NCBI GenBank assembly: GCA_958366945.1
Contig: CATXCY010000012.1
Coordinates: 1 to 58,459, forward strand
Direction of reading: 5' to 3'
Length of the DNA: 58,459 nucleotides
From: Bruticola sp004554425
GTDB lineage: Bacteria; Vulcanimicrobiota; Xenobia; Xenobiales; Xenobiaceae
Positions 33,352 to 42,543 of the stretch are shown here, piece by piece (the stretch's first letter is position 1; each line of letters opens with the position of its first letter). The position numbers were made by a program, and so were the translations under genes. Below the pieces are notes generated by a model. That model was not told the origin of the DNA and ran no database searches. It saw only the letters and a list, made by a program, of their open reading frames with translations.

Positions 33352-35394
33352 CTAATAGCCGGGCGGCACTACCTCTTCGTCGGTTACGTTGGCACTATTT
33401 TCAACTGGCGCGTTGGCTGAAGGTGCAGCTTCACTTTCCGGCGGCGGTACCTCTCCGTAAAGCGAAGAATTGCCCTCCACCGGAGGCACAGCGCTCATAT
33501 TGCCACTATTGCCGTTACTAGGCGCAGGTGCAGCAGCATTATTTTGAGCACTAGGCGCTTGAGTATTGGCTTCTGGCGCAGTTGCATTAGCTGGAGCATT
33601 AGCGCCACTATCAGCGCCTTCACCTTTAGGGCTTAACGGAATATTAAAGTCACTATTGCCATTATCGCCACTATTAGCATTATCTTCAGGCATGCTTTCT
33701 ACCGCCGGTTCATTAGATTCGTCGCCTTGAGGTAAGGCGCTACCGTCGGTAACTCCTTCCACAATAGCTCTCCCGTCCGGGCCCACAATATTGATTTGCG
33801 TTTGGCCGTCGGTACTGCCACCCTTATTAATTTTCAGCTTTATGCGCGGTTTGACATATTTAGTGGGGTTATCGGCAAAAGCACGCATATTTTCTTCATT
33901 TTCAAAGACAAAAGTCGTACCATAAACCTCCAACCTATAAGGCGAATTGTTGGGCACAGCTTGCTTACTGACCGGATCTTTGGAAGTATACTCTTCCATT
34001 AAGGCAGGCGGAATTTCGTATTGCTGCTGTTCTTTAGCTTGAGGCATATTTTCGCCTACTACAGCTTGGTGATTTTCCATAAGCAAAAATACGGCCAATG
34101 CCAAGAACAAAATACCCGCTACCAATACCCAAGTAACCTTGGGAATGGCTCCCTCAGTCTCTTTGCGCTTATCTTTGCCCTCCGGCGGAGGCACCGTACT
34201 GCCACCTTCTAAAACCGGAGCTTTACGAGCATATTTGGCAGACATGGCACTGCCCCACTCCGCCGAAGCGCTCTTTTCCGAGGCTGCGCTGCCACTAGCT
34301 GGCGCAGAGCCCAAGCCTGCTCCGGGCGCCGCATCCGAGCCGTCACCAAGCTCTAGAGAAAACGGCCCACTAAGCGGCGCCCGGCCGTTAGGCGAGCCGC
34401 CCGCTAAAGGCTGCCCCTGATTTGGTTGTGGTGCGCCGGGCACAGCCGACCCCGGCGTGCCAGGAGCAGGCATAAGTTGCGGGGGCTGCCCTGGGGAAGG
34501 CGGCATACCCGGACGCGGCGGCCCACCAGGAACTGCGGGCCGCTGCCCAAGCGTGGGCCTGCTGCCAAGCTCTGCGCTCGGAGCAGCGCCTTTAGGCTGC
34601 GGCTGCCCTTGGGTGGGGGCCTGGCCTATAATAGTTTGCTGCTCAGCTATTTCAGGCAAAGGTGAAGCAGCTACCTTGTTTTCCGCGCCGAGCTTAGGCG
34701 CACCTTGGGTAGGCTCGGCGCGTTTAGGTGCACGGTTGCCAGGTCCCCCAGGTGCTGGGGCAGCCGCTGACCTACGCTCAGCCTGCGCCTTAGGAGCTGC
34801 CTGCTCAGGCATAGTACCGGCAGCAACGCCACCGCCGCCAATTAGACCATCAGCTACAGCAGCAGCTTGAGCAGCCGTTTTTAGCGAAGAATTGGCGGCC
34901 ACTAAATCTTGACCAAACTTAGGGCCAGCCTGTTTAAAGCTTAAATCGAGCGGCCCTTGTCCAGCCGCAGCATGAGGTCTGTTATAGTACGGTGACTGGC
35001 CATAGCCGGGAGCAGGCTGACCATAGCCAGGCGCAGGCTGGCCGTAACCGGGAGCAGGCTGACCATAGCCAGGCGCAGGCTGACCATAGCCAGGCGCAGG
35101 CTGGCCGTAACCGGGAGCAGGCTGGCCGTAACCGGGAGCAGGCTGACCATAGCCAGGCGCAGGCTGGCCGTAACCGGGCGCAGGCTGACCATAGCCAGGA
35201 GCAAGCTGACCGTAACCAGGCGCAGGCTGACCATAACCTGGAGCAGGCTGACCATAACCTAGAGCAGGCTGGCGCTGAGTATCGTCAGCTGGCATAAACC
35301 GCGTTTTATTTAAATCAAAGCCGACGGGAATTTGTTCATCATAACGATCATTGTTATTGTTGGCGTTGTTGTCTGTGTATTGCTCTTTACTCAC
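33352..35394 (-). CDS. Repeat-rich single-span membrane protein with degenerate YHS-like domain
   Basis: 680 residues, GTG start at 35394. N-terminal cytoplasmic region: 13 heptads of the PAPGYGQ type (about 40-135), then a Pro/Gly/Ala-rich stretch to about 400. One transmembrane helix (VTWVLVAGILFLALAVFLLM, about 425-445) follows. The outer part contains SKDPVSKQAVPNNSPYRLEV, then YGTTFVFENEENMRAFADNP and TKYVKP, matching the YHS domain layout (DPVCxxxV ... YxGxxYxFCSxxCxxxFxxxPxxYxx). All the family cysteines are replaced (DPVS; FENEENM). The C-terminus is an Asn/Pro/Ala-rich disordered tail. Function is unknown; the YHS match is an inference by eye. Confidence 0.65.
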   Translation of the reverse strand: MSKEQYTDNNANNNNDRYDEQIPVGFDLNKTRFMPADDTQRQPALGYGQPAPGYGQPAPGYGQLAPGYGQPAPGYGQPAPGYGQPAPGYGQPAPGYGQPAPGYGQPAPGYGQPAPGYGQPAPGYGQPAPGYGQSPYYNRPHAAAGQGPLDLSFKQAGPKFGQDLVAANSSLKTAAQAAAVADGLIGGGGVAAGTMPEQAAPKAQAERRSAAAPAPGGPGNRAPKRAEPTQGAPKLGAENKVAASPLPEIAEQQTIIGQAPTQGQPQPKGAAPSAELGSRPTLGQRPAVPGGPPRPGMPPSPGQPPQLMPAPGTPGSAVPGAPQPNQGQPLAGGSPNGRAPLSGPFSLELGDGSDAAPGAGLGSAPASGSAASEKSASAEWGSAMSAKYARKAPVLEGGSTVPPPEGKDKRKETEGAIPKVTWVLVAGILFLALAVFLLMENHQAVVGENMPQAKEQQQYEIPPALMEEYTSKDPVSKQAVPNNSPYRLEVYGTTFVFENEENMRAFADNPTKYVKPRIKLKINKGGSTDGQTQINIVGPDGRAIVEGVTDGSALPQGDESNEPAVESMPEDNANSGDNGNSDFNIPLSPKGEGADSGANAPANATAPEANTQAPSAQNNAAAPAPSNGNSGNMSAVPPVEGNSSLYGEVPPPESEAAPSANAPVENSANVTDEEVVPPGY
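35000..35272 (-). repeat. 13 x 21-bp in-frame tandem repeats
   Basis: Thirteen consecutive 21-bp units encode PAPGYGQ (one LAPGYGQ, one PALGYGQ). Units differ mainly at synonymous positions, for example CCATAGCCAGG versus CCGTAACCGGG. This suggests old expansion with drift rather than fresh slippage. Confidence 0.95.
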
Positions 35395-35475
35395 GCTTTT
35401 TAGCCTGCCTATTTTCTAACAAGAATTGATTTTTTCACTATTTGATAGCACGAAGGCGATCGTTTAATATCGCGA

Positions 35476-36444
35476 TTATTTTTTGCTATTGTCAAGACAA
35501 TCTTGCAAAACGACAATATTGGCATTTTCAAATTCTTTACTATTCTTTTGCAAGTTGGCGCTGCAACGATATAAACGGCTAAGCGAATCGGGACTTTTAT
35601 CAGTTTCAATAATAGCTATCGCTTCGGCAAAGCGATAAAAGCTATTGAGCTCTTGGCTGTAAGCATCTTTCAATTTTTCAGTTCCAGTAGGAGCAGAATT
35701 TTGGGCACACTTCTTTTGCAAGTTTTTAACTTGAGCGGCCGTAGCAGAACTATGAGCCTTTTTACCTTGCGATACGTTATTTAGAGCCAAGGTCAATTTT
35801 TCAGCGCAGCTTAATTCTTCAAGTTGCCAATTGAGTAAATTAAGTTGGTATTGATAATAATTAAGGAGAAGCGCTCCCGACCAAGCTGTCTTTGCAAATT
35901 TTTTTTGGGCTATTTCTTTTTGCTGAGCAGCTTTCATATTTTGTACTAGCAAGCGTATAGAATTATAACGAGCTCTAAAATAACGATTTTGCGAGCGATA
36001 GACGCCAGCTTCACCACTTTGCAAAGCCAACAGATCTAAGCGTTCTATTTTGTCTCTCTTAAGCACACCGGAAGCAGCTTTAATTTGCTTAAGCTCGGAG
36101 CGCATAAGATCAGTACCACAGGCTTTTAAATTTTGGTCGGTAGGAAACTCCACCTTTAAGAAACGGCTAAAATTGACAGTAGCTGATGCACAGATTTTTT
36201 CCAAACTCTGGGCAGCTGCAACTTGGTTTACACGACCCTGAGAAAAGTCTTTGATAACTTGGCCGCTGCGAATAACTTCATTATGCTGTTTTTTTAACAA
36301 GCGCAGTGTCTCTAAATCGGAGTTAGCCCAGCTTTTCCAATCTTTTCCACTAGGTAAAGCCCAAACGCTATTGCATAAACAAAGCAATGCCAATAAAAGG
36401 CCACCCAACATAAAAGCGGATCTTCTTCTCATTGTTGTTAACAA
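35476..36444 (-). CDS. Exported alpha-helical protein of unknown function
   Basis: 322 residues if the TTG at 36444 is used; ATG (MRRRSAF) four codons later is also possible. A signal peptide (AFMLGGLLLALLCLCNSVWA) ends near residue 30. The mature part is mostly helical and charged (KKQHNEVIRSG, KLTLALNNVSQGKKAHS), with at least five scattered cysteines (for example CASATV, CGTDL, CAEKL, CAQN, LYRCS), which may form disulphides in the periplasm. No recognised domain. The gene is divergent from none and lies between the terminator-bounded repeat protein gene and the pheT terminator. Confidence 0.6.
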   Translation of the reverse strand: MLTTMRRRSAFMLGGLLLALLCLCNSVWALPSGKDWKSWANSDLETLRLLKKQHNEVIRSGQVIKDFSQGRVNQVAAAQSLEKICASATVNFSRFLKVEFPTDQNLKACGTDLMRSELKQIKAASGVLKRDKIERLDLLALQSGEAGVYRSQNRYFRARYNSIRLLVQNMKAAQQKEIAQKKFAKTAWSGALLLNYYQYQLNLLNWQLEELSCAEKLTLALNNVSQGKKAHSSATAAQVKNLQKKCAQNSAPTGTEKLKDAYSQELNSFYRFAEAIAIIETDKSPDSLSRLYRCSANLQKNSKEFENANIVVLQDCLDNSKK

Positions 36445-36520
36445 CCGTTGCCCTTTCCAGTTGGCATACCGCCAATTTATTATTTTTATTCGCCTCTTCT
36501 CGGGAGATTTTTGTTAGGCT

Positions 36521-36565
36521 AAAAAAAAGGGCAGAACCTCTCCTCTTTAGGCAGGCTCTGCCCCA
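36521..36565 (-). terminator. Terminator after pheT
   Basis: Stem GGGGCAGAGCC ... GGTTCTGCCC (minus strand), followed by TTTTTTTT; lies 76 bp past the pheT stop. Confidence 0.85.
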
Positions 36566-36640
36566 TTCTATTAGATTGACAAACTTATTGACTTGTTATT
36601 CATTAAAATAACTACACAAAAAGCTTAATCTCACTAAATT

Positions 36641-39007
36641 TTACTCGCGAATGCTAGCTTTAAACTCACGCTCGGCGATCTTTTGTATCTTAGTCATCAA
36701 CTTAGAAATATCGTCGTCGGTAAGAGTCTTTTCCATAGATTGTAAAGTAAAGCGGAAAGCCATACTCTTGAAACCAGCAGCAATATGGGAGCCAGTGTAA
36801 ACGTCGAAGCACTCAACCTTAGAGACTAAAGCGCCACCGACTTGCTTGAAGCGAGCACAAACTTCGCCGGCAGTAATGTTTTCGTCCATTACCAAAGCCA
36901 AGTCACGCTCTACGGAAGGATAGCGAGAAGCTTTTACATACTGAGAAAGCTTCTTGGCAGCTCCCAAAGCATCGATATCGAGTTCGGCCCAAACCAGAGG
37001 CTGTTCAATATCGAGTTCTTTAGCCAAAACGGGATGAATAGCGCCAATCCAGCCTACTTCTTTTTTATCTAAGCAAACGGAAGCGCAGCAACCGGAATGA
37101 ACCCAAGGCAGCTCGGCACTCTTATAGGTAAGTTCTACGCCCAAAGCAGCAGCTAAATATTCGACAATGCCTTTAACATTGAAGAAATCGGCCCCTTCGA
37201 AACTCAAAGCAATACCCATACGCATAGGCTCTTTGATGCCGTCACCATCTTTTTCGTAGACGTGGCTAATTTCAAATAAACGCAAATCGTTATTGCGCAA
37301 ACACAAGTTGCGAATAACAACATTGGTCATGAAGGGGAAGAGACGGGTACGCAACACGCGCTGATCTTCGCTCAAAGGATTCATAATTTGAGCGGCGTCA
37401 TCTTCAATGCGATACTTCTTCATCATATCGATACTATACAAAGAAGGAGTAATAATTTCGCTCAGACCTAAGCGCACAGCCATATCGCGGAAGAATTCTT
37501 CATTGGCGTCATTGTGGAAAACTACGCTGCCCTGGCTGACTTCAGGCACAGTATTAGGTAAATTGTCATAACCGGCATGGCGGGCGATTTCTTCCACTAA
37601 GTCAATTTCTTCGGGGATATCGATACGGAAGCTGGGCACAGTCACTTTTAAGGACTTGTCGTCGATAACTTCTACACCGAATTCCAACAACTTGAGGATT
37701 TCGCTAATTTGCTCAATGGGGAACTCGATACCCAAAACGCGCTTAATAGTGTGTAAACGCAAAGTGATGACAGCGGGCTCGGGAGCGGCAATGCTCTTAA
37801 CCACGATCTTAGGCTGTACTTGGCCAGCCAATTCACCTAACAAATAAGCGGCACGCTGACTGCCAAAAATAACGCGCTCAATATCGATGCCTTTTTCAAA
37901 ACGCTTGGAAGCTTCGGTGCGCAAACCTAAGCGTAAAGAAGTACGACGTACATCACCATTATCGAAAGCAGCCGACTCCAAAAGCAATTCGGAAGTATCT
38001 TCTTCTACTTCAGTATTTAAGCCGCCCATAACGCCAGCCACACCGATACCTTTTTCGGCGTCGGCAATAACAATAGCGGTAGAAGGCAATTTTTGCTCAG
38101 TTCCGTCCAAAGTAGTTAAGGTTTCTTCGGGCTTAGCTTTACGGACAATAATGCGTCCGCCAGCCAAGTGACGACGATCGTAAGCGTGTAAGGGTTGTCC
38201 AGTCTCCAACATTACATAGTTGGTAATATCAACTACGTTATTGATAGGACGCATGCCAGCCAACTCAAGGCGATGGGCCATCCACATGGGAGAAGGAGCA
38301 ATTTTGACATTGTCAACTAAGCGAGCCATAAAGCGAGGGCAAGCTTGGTAGTCTTCAATAGTAACTAAATCTTCGCCCTCAGCATTGATTACTTCGGGGT
38401 TGAAATCTTGCATAGTGGGAGGCAAAAGCAAAGGACGACGCAACTTAGCAGCCAATTCGCGAGCTACGCCCAAAATACTGAGCTGGTCGGCACGATTGGC
38501 GAAAGATTCGACGATCAAAACGGCTTCAATAATAGGAACAGCCTTCTGAATGGGAATACCCACTTCGGTAGTGCTATCGAGATCTAAAACGCCATCGACG
38601 CGCTTTTCTTCGGGAAGAAACTCAATATTGAGGCCGACCTCTTCAGCGCCACAGAACATACCTTCGGAGACGACACCGCGCAACTTACCTTTTTTAATCT
38701 TGGTACCATCGGCCAAAACAGAACCGTGCAAAGCTACGGCAGTAATCATACCCTCGTAGACATTGGTAGCGGCAGTAACAATTTGGATAGTGGAAGTTCC
38801 GATATTTACGGAGCAAACACGCAAACGCTCGGCATCAGGATGGGGCTCAATCTTCTCAATGCGGCAAGTAACCACATTGCTCACTTGAGCGCCTTCGTAC
38901 TCGATATTCTCTACCGGTACGCCTACGGATTGCAAAATCTCGGCTACTTCTTCGGCAGATTCATGTAATTCTACGTAATCTTTTAACCAACAAAAAGGAA
39001 CTCTCAT
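36641..39007 (-). CDS. pheT: Phenylalanyl-tRNA synthetase beta subunit
   Basis: 788 residues. MRVPFCWLKDYVEL start, tRNA-binding OB-fold (about 40-150; PHPDAERLRVCSVN), B3/B4 editing region (NRADQLSILGVARELAA), B5 (FRIDIPEEIDLVEEIARHAGYD) and catalytic-like B6/B7 (LFPFMTNVV), ending in an FDX-ACB anticodon-binding domain (YPSVERDLALVMDE). Length is typical. It follows pheS on the minus strand with a 55-bp gap, in the usual pheST order. No T-box or Phe leader peptide was seen upstream of pheS. Confidence 0.97.
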   Translation of the reverse strand: MRVPFCWLKDYVELHESAEEVAEILQSVGVPVENIEYEGAQVSNVVTCRIEKIEPHPDAERLRVCSVNIGTSTIQIVTAATNVYEGMITAVALHGSVLADGTKIKKGKLRGVVSEGMFCGAEEVGLNIEFLPEEKRVDGVLDLDSTTEVGIPIQKAVPIIEAVLIVESFANRADQLSILGVARELAAKLRRPLLLPPTMQDFNPEVINAEGEDLVTIEDYQACPRFMARLVDNVKIAPSPMWMAHRLELAGMRPINNVVDITNYVMLETGQPLHAYDRRHLAGGRIIVRKAKPEETLTTLDGTEQKLPSTAIVIADAEKGIGVAGVMGGLNTEVEEDTSELLLESAAFDNGDVRRTSLRLGLRTEASKRFEKGIDIERVIFGSQRAAYLLGELAGQVQPKIVVKSIAAPEPAVITLRLHTIKRVLGIEFPIEQISEILKLLEFGVEVIDDKSLKVTVPSFRIDIPEEIDLVEEIARHAGYDNLPNTVPEVSQGSVVFHNDANEEFFRDMAVRLGLSEIITPSLYSIDMMKKYRIEDDAAQIMNPLSEDQRVLRTRLFPFMTNVVIRNLCLRNNDLRLFEISHVYEKDGDGIKEPMRMGIALSFEGADFFNVKGIVEYLAAALGVELTYKSAELPWVHSGCCASVCLDKKEVGWIGAIHPVLAKELDIEQPLVWAELDIDALGAAKKLSQYVKASRYPSVERDLALVMDENITAGEVCARFKQVGGALVSKVECFDVYTGSHIAAGFKSMAFRFTLQSMEKTLTDDDISKLMTKIQKIAEREFKASIRE

Positions 39008-39062
39008 TTTTTTCCTCGTTTAAAAACTCTCCCCCGCCGTTATTATTTACCGATCAGCCTAG

Positions 39063-40091
39063 CTAGAACTGGCGCAAGAAACGCAAATCGTCCTCGTAGA
39101 ATTGACGAATGTCGTCAATAGCGCAGCTGAGCATGGCAATACGCTCTACGCCCATGCCGAAAGCGAAACCAGTATAACGCTCGGGATCGTAACCTACGCC
39201 TTTAAGTACGCGAGGATGTACCATACCAGCGCCCATAATTTCAATCCAACCACTGTTTTTACAAACACGGCAGCCTTTACCGTCACAAACAAAACAATCT
39301 ACCATTACTTCAGCAGAAGGCTCAGTGAAGGGGAAGTAAGAGGGATTGAAACGAGCTTTGCGGCGTGAACCGAACATGCCCTTGGCAAACAGCTCTAAAG
39401 TGCCCTTTAAATCGGAGAAAGTAACTTTTTCGTCTACTAAGAGACCTTCTACCTGATGGAACTCCCAGAAGTGAGTAGCATCGACGGCGTCGCGACGATA
39501 GCACTTACCAGGGCAAATAACACGTACAGGCGGTTCCTGTTTTTCCATAACGCGAACTTGGTTGGGAGAAGTGTGGCTGCGCATAAGCAAACCTTCACGT
39601 AAGAAGAAGGAGTCCCACATTTCGCGGCTAGGATGGTTAGCGGGAATATTCAAAGCTTCGAAGTTGTAATAATCGGTCTCAACTTCGGGGCCAGACATAA
39701 CACTGTAGCCCAAGCCCTTGAAAATTTCTTTAATGCGGCGCAAAGTAGCGCTCAATAAATGGATGCGTCCGGGTTCGGCCCAACGACCGGGCAAAGTAAC
39801 ATCGAGACGCTCAGAATTTAATTTCTTGGCAATTTCTTCTTGATAGAGGCTCTCGCGGCGATCGGCAAAAGCTTTTTCTATAGCGGCTTTTACTTCGTTG
39901 GCAACACGACCAAATTTGGGACGTTCTTCCGCGGGAATATCTTTTACACCGCGCAGAATGGTAGTCAATTCGCCACCTTTACGGCCAAAAATTTTAGTCC
40001 AAAGCTCATCGATAGCTTGCTGATTAGAAGCTTCGTTGATCTTCTGTTCAGCTAAAGTTCTAAGCTGAGTTAACTGTTCAAGAGTAGACAT
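39063..40091 (-). CDS. pheS: Phenylalanyl-tRNA synthetase alpha subunit
   Basis: 342-residue catalytic subunit. N-terminal coiled coil, then motif 2 TSPNQVRVME and CPGKCYRRDAVDATHFWEFH. The cysteine cluster CFVCDGKGCRVCKNSGW precedes motif 3 AFGMGVERIAML. The ATG at 40091 (MSTLEQ) has GGAG six bases upstream. Two more upstream codons in frame would give a non-conserved leader. It forms an operon with pheT. Confidence 0.97.
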   Translation of the reverse strand: MSTLEQLTQLRTLAEQKINEASNQQAIDELWTKIFGRKGGELTTILRGVKDIPAEERPKFGRVANEVKAAIEKAFADRRESLYQEEIAKKLNSERLDVTLPGRWAEPGRIHLLSATLRRIKEIFKGLGYSVMSGPEVETDYYNFEALNIPANHPSREMWDSFFLREGLLMRSHTSPNQVRVMEKQEPPVRVICPGKCYRRDAVDATHFWEFHQVEGLLVDEKVTFSDLKGTLELFAKGMFGSRRKARFNPSYFPFTEPSAEVMVDCFVCDGKGCRVCKNSGWIEIMGAGMVHPRVLKGVGYDPERYTGFAFGMGVERIAMLSCAIDDIRQFYEDDLRFLRQF

Positions 40092-40377
40092 ATAAAACTC
40101 CAATACCAACTAACACTGTTTTCACAATTTTTCTCACAGCAGGTCGTCTCAGTACCGCTGCAACTAAAGACGTCCCTCTGCGGAAAGCTGCGTTCTTGCA
40201 GCTCTTTCACCAGGCTTTTTACGCCGCCATCCATAAAATTCCTGGCTTAGAGTTGTAGTCACAAAAGGGAAGAGCCGTTTTACTATTGAAGGGCGCCGCC
40301 AAAAGTTGACGTTGGAAATAGGTCGTAATTTTCGGCACTTTGACATTTGTGAAAAACGTATTAAAGGAGAGTTCGGT

Positions 40378-40992
40378 ATGCGCGATCATTATTTAGTCCT
40401 AGGAGTAAGCCCCAGTGCCAATACGGATATGATAAAGAGTGCATATCGCAAGCTCTCAAAAACTTACCATCCCGATGTCTATCAAGGAGATCCCGAGAAA
40501 GCTCAGGAGATGATGGTGGCCATTACCAAAGCTTATGAAGTGCTTTCCGATCCCAAGCTACGTCATGAGTACGATCATGCTGGCCTATTCAAAATGCGCG
40601 TACCCAAAGGCTTTGACGATAATATCGACGTTGAAGCTATAGTTATGAGCTCAGCAGAACTAAAAAAACATCAGCCCAAGCCAACTTTATGGCAAAAGAT
40701 TATGGCTCTTTTCGGTGAGAAACCAGCACCTAAGCGCGATAGCGCCAGAGCCAAAGGCATATTGGCCATGGTAATGGGCATGGACGAACAGCCGGAATTG
40801 CGCGAAGAATGTCGTTTACAATTGCAACAAGCGGTAAAAGCCGACCCCGAATGTATGGAGCTTTACTATGATTTAGCCATTATGTGCTACAAACTTGGTA
40901 AATTTGAGGAAGCTAAACAAGCTTTGCAAACTTGTTTGCAATTAAAACCAAACGACAAACACAGCCAACGCTTCCTTTCTATCTTGCAATGA
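40378..40992 (+). CDS. J-domain protein with C-terminal TPR
   Basis: 204 residues. N-terminal J-domain (about 3-70) with YRKLSKTYHPDVYQG, where the HPD motif is needed to stimulate DnaK ATPase. The C-terminal segment (ELYYDLAIMCYKLGKFEEAK, then QALQTCLQLKPNDKHSQRF) matches one or two tetratricopeptide repeats. It lacks the zinc and CTD domains, so it is a class C co-chaperone. SD AAAGGAG lies 9 bases before ATG 40378. It lies 34 bp before the first radical SAM gene and may be co-transcribed with it. Confidence 0.85.
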   Translation: MRDHYLVLGVSPSANTDMIKSAYRKLSKTYHPDVYQGDPEKAQEMMVAITKAYEVLSDPKLRHEYDHAGLFKMRVPKGFDDNIDVEAIVMSSAELKKHQPKPTLWQKIMALFGEKPAPKRDSARAKGILAMVMGMDEQPELREECRLQLQQAVKADPECMELYYDLAIMCYKLGKFEEAKQALQTCLQLKPNDKHSQRFLSILQ

Positions 40993-41026
40993 AATAAGCA
41001 TACTTTATACGGCTCGGCCGCCACAC

Positions 41027-42487
41027 ATGTTTAGCTCCAATACTATAATAAACGCAGCACACGCTTTACAATTTAAAAGTTTTAAATTGAGTGATCTGGC
41101 CGTACAAAGCGGTTGTCGCCATCCTCACGGTGCCGTAGGCTGGCTTTTTCATACCGAGCTAGGCTCGTGGAAAGCGGCCGACCCACTGGAGCTAGTGCTG
41201 TTTCATCAATTACGTAGTCCACTAAGTTGGTCAGAACTACTAGCCTTAAATAAATCATGGTCGCCGATTTTGCTTAAACACAAATTGCAAACTTGGTACA
41301 ATCTTGGCTTTATTAGTTTGAATGGTAGACTTTGTGCTGACGCCTTTCGTCAAGTAGATTCTGCTACTTTGGGAGCACGTTTCCTGGCTTTGCATATGAC
41401 AAGTGTATGCAATTTGCGCTGCGCTTATTGTTATAACGCTTCTGGCCATTCCGATTCTCCAACAGCAGAACAATTTTTGTCGGCCGACTTAGCCTGTCGC
41501 TTTATCGAAAAAGCTTGCCGCGACTTTAACTCGCCCGTTTTGCAAATAGGCTTTATGGGAGGCGAGCCTATGCTAGCTTTTACTCAAATGCGACGCATTA
41601 TCGAGCAATCTTTGCCTATAGCCCGTAGCTGCGGCAAAGAATTACATTTTTCCGTACAAACGAACGGCCTACATTTTGACGATAACAAACTAGATTTTTT
41701 GCGTGACTACCGAGTTGGTGTAGGCATTTCTTTAGATGGGCCGGCCGCTTGGCATGATAAATACCGCCGCACCTCAAACGGCCACCCTACCCACCAACAA
41801 GCCGCGCAAAGTTTTATCCAAGCTCGACGTCACGGTCTGGCTGTCTCTCCTTTAGCTGTAATTACTGCTCCTGAACAAATGTCGGAGGCTTTGCGCTATT
41901 TTGTCAGAGAATTACAAGCCTTCAATATAGGTTTCAATATTTGTTGTCCCATAGGGAGAGGACGTTATCATTTTGGCCTGACTTCCGACAGCTTGGATAA
42001 AATGCATAAAGCTTACATAGAGGCAGTGGTAGAAACTAAGCGCCTTTCCAAAGAGTGCGGCTGCAGCGTCACCGTTTCAGACTTTCAAAACAGACTGCGC
42101 GGCCTGACTGATTTTCGCCAAGAACATATGTGTTTGCGCTCCCCTTGCGGTTTGGGTACTAGCATTTTGGCTTTAGACAACCGAGGCCGCCTTTATGCTT
42201 GCGAAGAATATGAGCCTGCCACCCAAGAGGCCATGTGCTTAGGCCATCTAGACAGCTTGGGCAATTTAGCCCAATTGGCTGACAGCAATGAGAAATTGCG
42301 CTATTTGCTCAGCCGCAACGTCAATACAATTCCCCATTGCAAACGTTGTTGGCTGCGCACCCAATGCGGCGGCGGCTGTACTCACAGGGCTCTAGCCCAA
42401 ACTGGAAACATTTTGGGATTAGATCCTATGTGCAGGTTTTACAAAAAAATATATCCAGATTTAATGTGGATTTTGGCCTTTATATAA
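41027..42487 (+). CDS. Radical SAM/SPASM enzyme 1 (putative peptide maturase)
   Basis: 486 residues. The [4Fe-4S] SAM cluster motif is CNLRCAYCYN (about 128-137), followed by GFMGGEPMLAF (SAM-binding GGE). The SPASM domain cysteines are in CGLGTSILALDNRGRLYACE and CKRCWLRTQCGGGCTHRALA, plus a late PMC. The N-terminal part (about 55-105) has a helix-turn-helix-like stretch (LFHQLRSPLSWSELLALN, ... LQTWYNLGFISLNGR), resembling a peptide-recognition winged helix. It is followed 56 bp later by a paralogue. No precursor peptide is obvious. Peptide maturation is inferred from the family, not shown. Confidence 0.75.
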   Translation: MFSSNTIINAAHALQFKSFKLSDLAVQSGCRHPHGAVGWLFHTELGSWKAADPLELVLFHQLRSPLSWSELLALNKSWSPILLKHKLQTWYNLGFISLNGRLCADAFRQVDSATLGARFLALHMTSVCNLRCAYCYNASGHSDSPTAEQFLSADLACRFIEKACRDFNSPVLQIGFMGGEPMLAFTQMRRIIEQSLPIARSCGKELHFSVQTNGLHFDDNKLDFLRDYRVGVGISLDGPAAWHDKYRRTSNGHPTHQQAAQSFIQARRHGLAVSPLAVITAPEQMSEALRYFVRELQAFNIGFNICCPIGRGRYHFGLTSDSLDKMHKAYIEAVVETKRLSKECGCSVTVSDFQNRLRGLTDFRQEHMCLRSPCGLGTSILALDNRGRLYACEEYEPATQEAMCLGHLDSLGNLAQLADSNEKLRYLLSRNVNTIPHCKRCWLRTQCGGGCTHRALAQTGNILGLDPMCRFYKKIYPDLMWILAFI

Positions 42488-42543
42488 AAGCCAAATAACT
42501 AAGAGCAAAAAAGCAACAATATTATTTTAAGGCAGGCAGCGTA

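Noticed and set aside
34992..35297. Open frame on the plus strand across the repeat array
   Set aside because: It is the antisense of the PAPGYGQ repeats; the repeat periodicity keeps all frames open. No SD and no family.
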